Below the pieces are notes generated by a model, which ran no database searches, had not been told where the DNA came from, and saw only the letters and a program-made list of their open reading frames with translations. Both the position numbers and the translations under genes were made by a program. A stretch of DNA of 64,000 nt. It comes from Bacillus sp. FJAT-29937. Its GTDB lineage: Bacteria; Bacillota; Bacilli; Bacillales; Cytobacillaceae. Shown piece by piece: positions 42,149 through 50,365 of this stretch; position 1 is the stretch's first letter, and each line of letters opens with the position of its first letter. The stretch covers positions 133,507-197,506 of the forward strand of contig NZ_LMAS01000005.1 in NCBI RefSeq assembly GCF_001509555.1. The letters are read 5' to 3'.

Positions 42149-43147
42149 CTACTTACCTACATTTTGGGATACATCAATTTTTTCCGGTATTAACCCAATT
42201 TCATGATAAACATCTGCTTGCTTTTGCTGTGCATCAATGATTTCTTGGCTCATTTTTTCGGCATTATAATCTCTGCGAGCGGTAGCTCGATCAATGATTT
42301 TTTCCTCAATTCCTAACATGGCAGAAACTAATTTAACTACCTCAGGCTTATTTTTATTGGCCCACTCATCCGATTCATCTATGGCTTCGATAATTTTATT
42401 GACTAATTCAGGATTTGCCTCATTAAATTTAATGTTTGCCACGTAAAAGGTTCTGTTCGGATAGCCATAATCTATTCCTTCTGTTAGGTTGATTGTATCT
42501 AGCTGAATTTCTGTTCCAGCCAAGAACGGATCATAGGTTGCGAATGCATCCAATTTTTTTGTTTCAAATGCAGTACGCCCTTGGGCTGCATCAGATAAAT
42601 ACACCCACTCGACATCATCAAGGCTAATCCCTGCTTCCTTTAATGCTAAAATGGTTAAGTAATGATGATTACCGCCTTTACTTACACCAATCCTTTTCCC
42701 TTTTAAATCAGCGATTGACTTGATGTCTGAATCTTTGTGGACAAGGACTCCGACTCCTTCAGGATTGGGCAAGTCTGCTCCTACATAAACAAAGGGCTTA
42801 TTTCCCGCCTGTGCAAAAATGGTAGCCCCATCTGATGCATGGCCGAAATCGATGTTTCCTGTAAAAAGAGCTTCTAATAAGGGCCCGCCTCCGTTAAATT
42901 CTTTCCACTCAATTTCATAACCATCTTCTTGAAGCTTTTTCTCTAAAAATCGACTTTCTTTTAAAATATTTAAAGTGTTTCCCTTTTGATATCCAAGTCG
43001 AATGACTTTTCCTGTTTTCTCGCTGTTTGTTTCTTTGTTTTCTCCTGTTGCTGTCTCAGTACTTGATGCTGATTCACAAGCGGTCAACATAAGCAATAAT
43101 CCGAAAATAATTGCTAATAGCTTGAAGTTTTTCCTTCTGGTGTTCAT
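42149..43147 (-). CDS. ssuA: Aliphatic sulfonate-type ABC substrate-binding lipoprotein
   Basis: A 332-residue lipoprotein with lipobox LLMLTACES (Cys24) and a Ser/Thr/Glu linker. The SsuA-type binding fold has IRLGYQKGNTLNILKES, EWKEFNGGGPLLEALFTGNIDFGHASDG, GKRIGVSKGGNHHYLTILAL and KLDAFATYDPFLA. ATG 43147 is preferred because AGGAG lies nine bases upstream, whereas ATG 43153 is too close. A perfect 7-3-7 palindrome lies 44 bases upstream. The likely ligand is an aliphatic sulfonate, taurine or a similar compound. Confidence 0.88.
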   Translation of the reverse strand: MNTRRKNFKLLAIIFGLLLMLTACESASSTETATGENKETNSEKTGKVIRLGYQKGNTLNILKESRFLEKKLQEDGYEIEWKEFNGGGPLLEALFTGNIDFGHASDGATIFAQAGNKPFVYVGADLPNPEGVGVLVHKDSDIKSIADLKGKRIGVSKGGNHHYLTILALKEAGISLDDVEWVYLSDAAQGRTAFETKKLDAFATYDPFLAGTEIQLDTINLTEGIDYGYPNRTFYVANIKFNEANPELVNKIIEAIDESDEWANKNKPEVVKLVSAMLGIEEKIIDRATARRDYNAEKMSQEIIDAQQKQADVYHEIGLIPEKIDVSQNVGK

Positions 43148-43190
43148 TCTCATACTCTCCTTTAATAAATTAATAAGTTACTAATTTAAT

Positions 43191-43207
43191 CCGATAATGT
43201 TTATCGG
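43191..43207. promoter_or_regulatory. CCGATAA-TGT-TTATCGG palindrome upstream of ssuA-like gene
   Basis: A perfect 7-bp inverted repeat with a 3-base spacer in the short leader of the ssu-like operon. It is a good candidate operator for a sulfur-status or sulfonate-responsive regulator. It differs from the GntR operators of region 1. Confidence 0.55.
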
Positions 43208-43459
43208 GTTAGTAAAGTTTAGTTGTATTGTAATGGATAAATTTAGAAAATTCAACACCCTTTTTTAACTATTTTTTAAAAGACATTGGATAATTGGGGA
43301 GGGGATTAAGGTTAAGAAGAAGGCTCAACCTAAGTCGTGCTGCGAAGAAATAGGCTGAAGAACAAATTTTTGTGGAGAAAAGAATGGAGTTTCTTAATCG
43401 GTATTCAGTAGTAAAAATTCTTTTACCTTAAAAGTCAAAAATAAGGTCTTAAGGGGAAA

Positions 43460-43741
43460 GCGCTGGTTGTTCATTTACCGCACAAGTCAAAAAAGAGCTT
43501 TTGCGGGTAAAGAGTGGGCTGTTCATTTACCTTATAAGTGAAAAATGAGCTTCGACGGGCAAAGCCAGTGCTGTTTATTTACCGCACAAGTCAAAAATGA
43601 GCTTCGACGGGCAAAGCCAGTGCTGTTCATTTACCGTAAAAGTCAAAAATGGGCTTCAACGGGTAAAGCCGGTGCTGTTCATTTACTGCAAATGTCAAAA
43701 AAGAGCATCTAAGGTCAAAGCCTGGCCTGTTCATTTACCAA
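43460..43741. repeat. Repeat array 4: six tandem 52-bp units
   Basis: TGTTCATTT (once TGTTTATTT) occurs at 43468, 43520, 43572, 43624, 43676 and 43728, always exactly 52 bases apart. Each unit carries GGGTAAA/GGGCAAA and TTTACC halves that form an inverted repeat, with AGTCAAAAA and GAGCTTCGAC between. The sequence is unrelated to array 1, but the period is identical. Confidence 0.92.
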
Positions 43742-43839
43742 ATTGAATACAATCTAAATTTATTTAAAGGAGATGACTTCATTTTTATTCCAATTTTTTG
43801 TACTGTAAGGATAAAGAATGAAGCGGGGAGATGGTTAAA

Positions 43840-44379
43840 TTGAAGAAAACTTATATTATTAGGCATTGTGAAGCAGAAGGGCAGCCGCCTGAATCAAAAC
43901 TAACAAATAATGGCTTGAAACAAGCGTTAGATTTATCTGAGTTTTTTTCCGAAATGAAAATTGATCGAATTCTATCAAGCCCATATAAACGTGCGATTGA
44001 CACTATAGAACCACTTGCCAAGCAATTAAATATAGAAATTGAGCTTAATAGAAAATTGACAGAACGTATACTAAGTACCGAAAATCTACCTGACTGGCTA
44101 GAAAAATTAAGAGCAACCTTTGATGATATGGAACTGAAATTTGAAGGCGGCGAGTCTAGTCAAGCTGCAACGGAACGAATCGTTGAAGTGGCAGAAGAAA
44201 TTTTTAACGGTGAAAAAGAAAACACCATCATTGTGACACATGGGAATTTAATGTCTTTGCTTTTAAAGTATTATAAGAATGATTTCGGCTTCGATGATTG
44301 GAAAAGTCTTAGCAATCCTGATGTATTTCTCTTGAGAAATGAAAATAACGAAGTAACTTTTGAGCGGGTATGGGAGTAA
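43840..44379 (+). CDS. Histidine phosphatase (phosphoglycerate mutase-like)
   Basis: A 179-residue enzyme of histidine phosphatase clade 1. The catalytic RHG-type motif reads IIRHCEAEG with the nucleophile His. SSPYKRAIDTIEPLAKQL holds the second Arg, FEGGESSQAATERIVEV the acidic residue, and VTHGNLMSLLLKYY the second catalytic His. TTG 43840 is chosen since GGGGAG lies nine bases upstream; ATG 43831 touches that site. The RHC variant in place of RHG is seen in some members. The substrate is unknown. Confidence 0.87.
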   Translation: MKKTYIIRHCEAEGQPPESKLTNNGLKQALDLSEFFSEMKIDRILSSPYKRAIDTIEPLAKQLNIEIELNRKLTERILSTENLPDWLEKLRATFDDMELKFEGGESSQAATERIVEVAEEIFNGEKENTIIVTHGNLMSLLLKYYKNDFGFDDWKSLSNPDVFLLRNENNEVTFERVWE

Positions 44380-44698
44380 ACAAGAGGAGTGTATTTTGAT
44401 TTTGGGGTATTATTCTTAAGTAAGGGATGTTGTGATAAATTAATCAAATAAAATAGGGTTAGATTTTATATTAATTTAATGAGAGCCTCAAGGAAATGGA
44501 TAATATATAAACCCAAAAACACGTCATTCGTAAATGGCGTGTTTTGTGTTTTTTCTACTATCTTTGAGAATGGAAGTGTTCCCATTTGGTTGGAAAAAAT
44601 TCTATATAAGTAAGAGAAGCTTGCTATCATACACAGATTTCCATATTATTATATTAATATTCAAATTTTTCAAACATTACCTAGTAGGAGGTGTCGTT
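44380..44698 (+). other. Leader region before the histidine kinase gene
   Basis: A terminator-like hairpin, AAAACACGTCATT (44516-44528) with AATGGCGTGTTTT (44533-44545) followed by GTGTTTTTTC, ends the upstream unit. AGGAGG at 44686-44691 is the kinase ribosome binding site. The frame upstream of it encodes non-homologous hydrophobic sequence and is probably untranslated. Confidence 0.6.
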
Positions 44699-46711
44699 AT
44701 CCAAAAACAAGTCTGGTTTTTTTATTTTATAATTAGCCTCCTTTTATTTATGTCAATATCACAACGATTAGTAGTTGCAGAAGATAAAATATATAAAATC
44801 GCCGGGGAATGGGCTATTCCGCCTTTTTCTTATATAGATCAACAAGGGGCATTGACTGGAATAAATATTGAATTAGCGGAAAAAATCGCAGAGGAAAATG
44901 GGATTACTTTTGAATACATACCAATGGAGATTCATGAAGCGGAACAGGCATTAATAGATGGTGAAGTTGACGCGATTGCAGGGCTAACATATAGCACCGA
45001 AAAGGATAAAGTATTCGACTTTACTCAACCCTTCTTTACGATGTCAGATTCTTTAATTATCCCTATGAAAAGTTGGAATAAAGTTAAAAGTATCGAGGAT
45101 ATTAGGGACTTGCATATTGTTCTGCAAGATAATCCTCCTGTTCTCAACACGATATTAAATTTACGGAATACGAATCTTACGTTGGTGACAAATCACTACT
45201 CGGGTCTTTTGATGCTTCTAAATGACCGAGCTGAAGTTTTTATTGGGAATAAATTTACGGCTTCCTTCTTTTTAAAAGAGCTTGATCAAGAGGAAAATTA
45301 CCTTATTCTTGATGAAGTCATTAATCCGGCAGATTATGCGATAGCTGTGAAGGAAGGGAATGAGGATCTGCTAATAATCATTAATCAGACGCTTACAAAA
45401 TTAAAGGCTAAGGGAGAAGTAAGTGAATTAATTGATGAATGGGTTAGACCGGAAACCGGAGCAAAAATTGCTCGTTTGGAACATTTTATCTTCTTATTAT
45501 CTATATTTCTTTTGATTGGTGCACTCATCCTCATTGCCATCTATATTTGGAATCAACGGTTAAAAGAAGCAGTGAATATTCAAACAAAAGATCTCCAGCT
45601 ATTAAATGAAGACTTACAAAAACAAAGGCAACGAACTGCTGATAGCTATGCGTTTAAAGAACAAATTTTAAATAAAATAGACACGGGCATCGTTGCTTTC
45701 GATATTGACTTTAAGATAACGAGCTGTAATAAGCGGGCATTAGAAATTCTCGAGCTTCCCGCTAATACAAAGTTCAACCTTCAGCATTCTCCCATTTTTT
45801 TGAAGCTATTTGAGCATTATCGTTTTGGACAAGCTCTACAACAAGAAAGCGCTGATCGCTTTATTGAAATCAATGATAATGGAGAGCGCAAGGTAATCTA
45901 CTATACTCTAAATAAGATGTTTAACTCACTTGAAAACCAGGCAGGCTATTTGCTCTCAATGAACGATGAAACCGAAAAAAAGAAACTCGAACAAAAGCTA
46001 ATTACACAGGAGAAGCTCCACGCGCTTGGCCAGTTAGTAGCTGGTGTAGCTCATGAAATTCGCAACCCGTTAACGTCCATTAAAACTTTCATAGATCTGA
46101 TCCCAAGGAAATACGATCAACCGAAATTTCAAAAGGTACTTATGGAGCATTTACCTGAGGAAGTGAACAGACTAGATAGGATTGTGACAGACTTAATTGA
46201 TTATGCCCGTCCTAGTTTACCTAATATTCAACCCTGCACTGCCTTCGAGCTGACATCCTTACTAGCTATATTACAAGTAACCATGAATGAAAATCAGATT
46301 GAATTTGAACAATACATGGAACCCGACCTTGTTTTTAACATTGATCCTCAGCAAATTCGCCAAGTCCTCCTTAATCTATTATTAAATGCCATTCATGCAG
46401 TGGAAGAAACGGAAGTGAAGAAAATAAAAATCATAATGGAGAAAAAGGATGCCGAGAAAGGGAGAATCATCATTAGAGATACTGGTAAAGGAATGGAGCA
46501 AGAGGACCTAAACCATATTTTTGAACCATTTTTTACTACAAAGGGAAATGGTGTCGGATTGGGTTTAACCTTATCCTACAATTTAATAAAAGAGAATAAT
46601 GGAGATATTCAAGTCAACAGTATTCCTAATAGAGGAACGACATTCACGGTTGTATTGCCTTTATATCAAAAGGAGGAGATTCAGAATGAAGCCCAGAGTA
46701 CTGATAATTGA
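44699..46711 (+). CDS. Sensor histidine kinase with extracellular SBP_bac_3 domain
   Basis: About 670 residues. A signal anchor (QVWFFYFIISLLLFMSI) precedes a family 3 solute-binding domain (about residues 30-265). That domain contains GEWAIPPFSYIDQQGALTGINI, GEVDAIAGLTYSTEKDKVFDFT and NPADYAIAVKEGN. A membrane helix, a PAS-like region and HisKA follow, with the phospho-His in GVAHEIRNPLTSIKTF, then HATPase (NLLLNAIHAV, RDTGKGM, GVGLGLTL). The perfect AGGAGG is spaced for ATC 44699; no ATG, GTG or TTG fits, and the next ATG (44749) would delete most of the signal. It pairs with the NtrC-type regulator that overlaps its 3' end. Confidence 0.85.
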   Translation: MQKQVWFFYFIISLLLFMSISQRLVVAEDKIYKIAGEWAIPPFSYIDQQGALTGINIELAEKIAEENGITFEYIPMEIHEAEQALIDGEVDAIAGLTYSTEKDKVFDFTQPFFTMSDSLIIPMKSWNKVKSIEDIRDLHIVLQDNPPVLNTILNLRNTNLTLVTNHYSGLLMLLNDRAEVFIGNKFTASFFLKELDQEENYLILDEVINPADYAIAVKEGNEDLLIIINQTLTKLKAKGEVSELIDEWVRPETGAKIARLEHFIFLLSIFLLIGALILIAIYIWNQRLKEAVNIQTKDLQLLNEDLQKQRQRTADSYAFKEQILNKIDTGIVAFDIDFKITSCNKRALEILELPANTKFNLQHSPIFLKLFEHYRFGQALQQESADRFIEINDNGERKVIYYTLNKMFNSLENQAGYLLSMNDETEKKKLEQKLITQEKLHALGQLVAGVAHEIRNPLTSIKTFIDLIPRKYDQPKFQKVLMEHLPEEVNRLDRIVTDLIDYARPSLPNIQPCTAFELTSLLAILQVTMNENQIEFEQYMEPDLVFNIDPQQIRQVLLNLLLNAIHAVEETEVKKIKIIMEKKDAEKGRIIIRDTGKGMEQEDLNHIFEPFFTTKGNGVGLGLTLSYNLIKENNGDIQVNSIPNRGTTFTVVLPLYQKEEIQNEAQSTDN

Positions 46712-48059
46712 CGATGAACAAGCCATTTGTACTTCACTTAGCTTTGCTCTTGAAGATGATTATTCCGTTATGACCACAACGGATCCGGAGAAAGGCATAC
46801 TCATAGCGGAAAAAGAACCAGTGGATATAATACTGCTAGATCTGCGAATTGGGCGTTACAATGGGATGGACGTTTTGCAAAAGATTAAACAAAAAGCCCC
46901 AAAAGTAACGGTCATCATGATGACCGCTTATGCTTCAATTGAAACATCCATTGAAGCCATTAAAATGGGTGCCTATTATTATATTGAAAAACCAATTAAC
47001 ATCGAAAACCTATTATCGCTATTATTAAGGGCCACTGAGTTTAAACAAATTTCTACTAAACTAGAAACACTTCATGAAGATCAGGAAGAAAAGAAGGGCC
47101 TTAAAGACTTCTTAGGAAATAGTATGGCTATGAAATATGTATTTTCGATGATCGAACGCATTAAAGATATCGACTCTTGCGTCTTGATTACGGGAGAAAG
47201 TGGAACGGGGAAAGAACTTGTAGCAAAAAGGATTCATTATTTAGGGAAGCGTAAGGATGGACCATTAGAAATTTTGAATTGTGCAGCCATTCCGGAAAGC
47301 TTGCTTGAATCTGAATTGTTCGGTTATGAAAAGGGAGCATTTACAGGGGCAACACAGCAAAAGGAAGGAAAATGGGTCGCAGCAAATGGAGGAACTCTAT
47401 TTCTTGATGAAATTAGTGAGATGCCCCTACCGCTTCAAGCTAAATTATTGCGGGTCATTCAAGAGCGTGAAGTGACACCTCTAGGTTCTAATAAGAAGAT
47501 CCCATTAGATGTTCGTATTTTATGTGCTGCTAATAAAAATCTTGAACAAATGGTCAAAGAAGGGAATTTCCGAGAGGATTTGTATTTCAGATTGAACGTT
47601 ATTCCTATCAAAACACCGCCGTTAAGAGAAAGAAAAGAGGATTTGCCGCTGCTAATTGATTATTTTTTGCAAAAGTATTGTAAGGAAATGAACAGAGAAA
47701 AGAGATCTTTTTCTGCAGCTGCCCGCAGACTTTTACTAGACTATCACTATCCGGGAAATGTGCGGGAGCTTGGTAATATCATTGAATACTCAGTAGCGCT
47801 CTCTTTGAATACTGTCATTGATGAGGGGGATTTGCCTCATTCCATTCTTGAGCAAAAGAAAGGGGATGGAGGTATTTCTAATGATAGCGAAAAAAATATC
47901 GTCATTCCTATCGGTCTAACAATGAAGGAAATTGAAAAAAAGGTGATTTCCGAAACGCTAAAACATTCCGGAAAACACCGTCAAAGGACGGCCCAGACAT
48001 TACAAATTTCTGAAAGAAGTCTCAGGGATAAAATTAAACTATATGATATTGAAAAATAG
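46686..48059 (+). CDS. NtrC-family sigma-54-dependent response regulator
   Basis: A 457-residue activator. The receiver domain has VLIIDDEQAI and the phospho-acceptor Asp in IILLDLRIG, with the conserved Thr (MMTAYA) and Lys (YIEKPI). The AAA+ domain has Walker A GESGTGKELVA, the sigma-54 contact loop GAFTGAT, Walker B GTLFLDEI and a C-terminal FREDLYFRLNV. A Fis-type helix-turn-helix ends the protein (HRQRTAQTLQISERSLRDKI). ATG 46686 follows AAGGAGG; it overlaps the kinase gene by 26 bases. A matching sigma-54 promoter lies downstream at 48183-48198. Confidence 0.93.
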   Translation: MKPRVLIIDDEQAICTSLSFALEDDYSVMTTTDPEKGILIAEKEPVDIILLDLRIGRYNGMDVLQKIKQKAPKVTVIMMTAYASIETSIEAIKMGAYYYIEKPINIENLLSLLLRATEFKQISTKLETLHEDQEEKKGLKDFLGNSMAMKYVFSMIERIKDIDSCVLITGESGTGKELVAKRIHYLGKRKDGPLEILNCAAIPESLLESELFGYEKGAFTGATQQKEGKWVAANGGTLFLDEISEMPLPLQAKLLRVIQEREVTPLGSNKKIPLDVRILCAANKNLEQMVKEGNFREDLYFRLNVIPIKTPPLRERKEDLPLLIDYFLQKYCKEMNREKRSFSAAARRLLLDYHYPGNVRELGNIIEYSVALSLNTVIDEGDLPHSILEQKKGDGGISNDSEKNIVIPIGLTMKEIEKKVISETLKHSGKHRQRTAQTLQISERSLRDKIKLYDIEK

Positions 48060-48074
48060 CTTAATAAATAAACT

Positions 48075-48130
48075 TGGTAAACCGGCAAATTTTGCTGAAA
48101 ATAGCGGCAGAAATTGCCGGTTTTATTTAC
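48075..48130 (+). terminator. Long hairpin after the response regulator gene
   Basis: AACCGGCAA and TTGCCGGTT pair perfectly outside an inner TGCTG/CGGCA stem, followed by TTATTTA. It is a likely terminator separating the two-component genes from the sigma-54 unit. Confidence 0.75.
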
Positions 48131-48182
48131 TGAGAAAGTGACCAATTTATGAAAACGCATACAAATTCAATAATCAGAATAT

Positions 48183-48198
48183 TGGCACGGTAATTGCA
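48183..48198 (+). promoter_or_regulatory. Sigma-54 promoter (-24/-12)
   Basis: TTGGCACGGTAATTGCA matches the TGGCAC-N5-TTGC consensus, with GG at 48184-48185 and GC at 48196-48197. It lies right after the sigma-54 activator gene and about 30 bases before the TAXI gene start, so transcription would begin near 48209. Confidence 0.88.
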
Positions 48199-48228
48199 AG
48201 TGTTATTTGTATGAAGGGAGGACAGTCA

Positions 48229-49206
48229 TTGAAAATAGGGACGCTTATTAAAATCTTGTTCCTTTTAATATTTCTTTTGATTGGGTGTATAAAGATCAAA
48301 CAGGAATTATTTTCAACTGAGGTTCAAACAGTGCCTCTGCTATCAGAGAAAGTTACAGGAAATCAAACTACATTAGTTATTGCTACTGGTGATATGTCAG
48401 GTGTGTATTTTCCTTTGGGGCAGGCTATGGCAGACTTATTTCGAAAGTATGATGGAAAAGCATCTGGAACACAAGTGACGAACGCTTCGATTCAGAATAC
48501 AAAACTAGTAAGTCAGAAACAGGCCGAGTTAGGATTCAGTACAGTCGATGTGCTTGCATTACCAGAAATAAATAAAAACGAAATTCTCGCTCTTACTGGA
48601 ATTTACTCTAATTTCATCCAAATTGTCACGACCAATAGTGATATTAAAACATTAGACGATTTAAGAGGGAAAAGAGTAAGTGTAGGATCAGTCGGGAGCG
48701 GAACAAAGCTGATGTCTGAGAGGATCCTGAAGGCTGCTAATCTATCAAGCTATGATATGGATTTATCTGCTCTTTCATTCACACAATCGGCGGATGCTTT
48801 AAGAAATGGAACGATTGATGTTGCTTTCTTCTCTTCTGGTTTACCGAATCCAGTGATTGCAGACCTTGCTTCAGAGATGGAAATTTCACTTGTTCCAATT
48901 TCAAAACAAATTGCTGACAGACTTCATGAAGAGTTTGAATTTTACACACTCAATGAAATAAGCGGTCAAACTTACGAAGGCATAGAGAGTACACCTACAT
49001 TAACAGTCAAAAATGTCCTTCTTACATACCCAGATTTGCCAAAACAAGAAGCTTATCAAATGGTAAAAACGTTATATGAACATTTACCAGAATTGCAAAA
49101 CGCCCACCCAGAAGCAAAGGAAATCAAATTAGCAGAAGCAACTAGAGGGATTCCAATAGATTTTCATCCTGGAGCAAAACTATTTTTTGAGGAAATGTAT
49201 AAATAA
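48229..49206 (+). CDS. TAXI family TRAP-type solute-binding protein
   Basis: A 325-residue secreted binding protein of the TAXI family. After an N-terminal anchor (ILFLLIFLLIGC, possible lipobox Cys20) it has the family opening TTLVIATGDMSGVYFPLGQAMADL. NASIQNTKLVSQKQAELGFSTVDVL and LRGKRVSVGSVGSGTKLMSE follow. TTG 48229 follows GGGAGG by seven bases; ATG 48211 sits at the very 5' end of the predicted mRNA. No TRAP membrane subunits (DctQ/DctM) are nearby. It might therefore act as a ligand sensor for the kinase, or serve a transporter encoded elsewhere. It is under the sigma-54 promoter. Confidence 0.85.
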   Translation: MKIGTLIKILFLLIFLLIGCIKIKQELFSTEVQTVPLLSEKVTGNQTTLVIATGDMSGVYFPLGQAMADLFRKYDGKASGTQVTNASIQNTKLVSQKQAELGFSTVDVLALPEINKNEILALTGIYSNFIQIVTTNSDIKTLDDLRGKRVSVGSVGSGTKLMSERILKAANLSSYDMDLSALSFTQSADALRNGTIDVAFFSSGLPNPVIADLASEMEISLVPISKQIADRLHEEFEFYTLNEISGQTYEGIESTPTLTVKNVLLTYPDLPKQEAYQMVKTLYEHLPELQNAHPEAKEIKLAEATRGIPIDFHPGAKLFFEEMYK

Positions 49207-49235
49207 CAAAATTTACAAATAGGAGGCAAGTAAAT

Positions 49236-50348
49236 ATGAAAAAGATCATTACATTAATTTCAATCGCTTTTCTAATTGTTTTATCAGCGTGTGGCGCCCC
49301 TACTCCACAAAAGGCCGGAGAGACAGCCAGTACGAATGAGAGTAAGAATGAGAGTAAGAGTGGAGAAAAATCCATTACCATTGCAGGAAATGGCGGGGTT
49401 ATTGAAAAAACCATTCGTGACGTCATTGCTCCAAAGTTTAAAGAGGAAACAGGGATCACTGTTAACTATGTTCCAGGACTTTCTGGAGAGATTTTATCTA
49501 AAGTAGAATTACAAAAAAGTGCTCCGCAAATTGATATAGCCATCTTTGTTCCAACAGATGTATATCGCGCGAATGACAAGGGGCTTACAGAAAAAGTTGA
49601 TGGATCGAATGTTCCTAATATGAATAATGTGGATCCGAAATTTATTGCAGTTGAGGGTGGAGGCGCTCCAGTATTTGGATTGGTCATTTCCCCTGCTTAT
49701 AATACAGAAGCATTTGAAAAGAAAGGTTTGAAACCGATAGAATCATGGAACGACTTGCCATCAGGTCAATATGAAGGAAGAACAGCGTTTGTGGATATTA
49801 CAAATGACTGGGGCTTTAACACATTATATGCACTGGCAATGACAAATGGCGGCGGTACAGATAATGTGGAGCCAGGGATTGAAAAAGCAAAAGAACTTGC
49901 CGGTTACTCACCGACTTTTTATAAAAATTCAACACAAGTAATGCCAGCGATTCAGCAAGGTTCTGCAGATGTAACTGTAATGGGAAGCTATGTTATTGGT
50001 GACTTAGCGTTATCTGGTGTTCCAATTAAAATGGTTGTACCGAAAGAAGGAGTTCCTATTCAATCCTTTAGTGGAGCCCTTGTGAAAAATGCCCCTAACG
50101 AGAAGGAGGCACTTGAATTCATTAACTACTTAGTTAGCAAAGAATCACAAGAATTGATTTCAGAACAGGGATTTTATCCAGTTGTTGAAGGACTAGAGCT
50201 TCCAGAGAAATTCAAAGAATCAATTGGGCTAAAGGATACAGACAAAACATACAAACCTGATTTTGCTGCATTTGCGGAAATTCGTGCTGAATGGTCTGAT
50301 CGTTGGACGAAAGAAGTAGTTCCAGAAATCGGTAAATTACTGAAATAA
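49236..50348 (+). CDS. PotD/AfuA-like ABC substrate-binding lipoprotein
   Basis: A 370-residue lipoprotein with lipobox VLSACGAP (Cys19) and a Lys/Asn/Ser linker. The family 1/polyamine-type fold shows ITIAGNGGVIEKTIRD, FKEETGITVNYVPGLSGEIL, PIESWNDLPSGQYEGR and YVIGDLALSGVPIKMVVP. AGGAGG precedes ATG 49236. It starts an importer cassette (binding protein, ATPase, two permeases) placed 29 bases after the TAXI gene. The nearby GlcD/GlcF genes suggest a hydroxy-carboxylate or similar substrate rather than polyamine, but this is only context. Confidence 0.88.
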   Translation: MKKIITLISIAFLIVLSACGAPTPQKAGETASTNESKNESKSGEKSITIAGNGGVIEKTIRDVIAPKFKEETGITVNYVPGLSGEILSKVELQKSAPQIDIAIFVPTDVYRANDKGLTEKVDGSNVPNMNNVDPKFIAVEGGGAPVFGLVISPAYNTEAFEKKGLKPIESWNDLPSGQYEGRTAFVDITNDWGFNTLYALAMTNGGGTDNVEPGIEKAKELAGYSPTFYKNSTQVMPAIQQGSADVTVMGSYVIGDLALSGVPIKMVVPKEGVPIQSFSGALVKNAPNEKEALEFINYLVSKESQELISEQGFYPVVEGLELPEKFKESIGLKDTDKTYKPDFAAFAEIRAEWSDRWTKEVVPEIGKLLK

Positions 50349-50365
50349 GAATGGAGGAAATACCC

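Noticed and set aside
43460-43741. Possible CRISPR or coding repeat
   Set aside because: Units are contiguous, spacers are near-identical, and 52 is not a multiple of three, so neither fits.
49142-49459. 105-codon minus-strand frame over the TAXI/PotD junction
   Set aside because: It is antisense to two well-supported lipoprotein genes; its hydrophobic stretch is the complement of the signal peptide.
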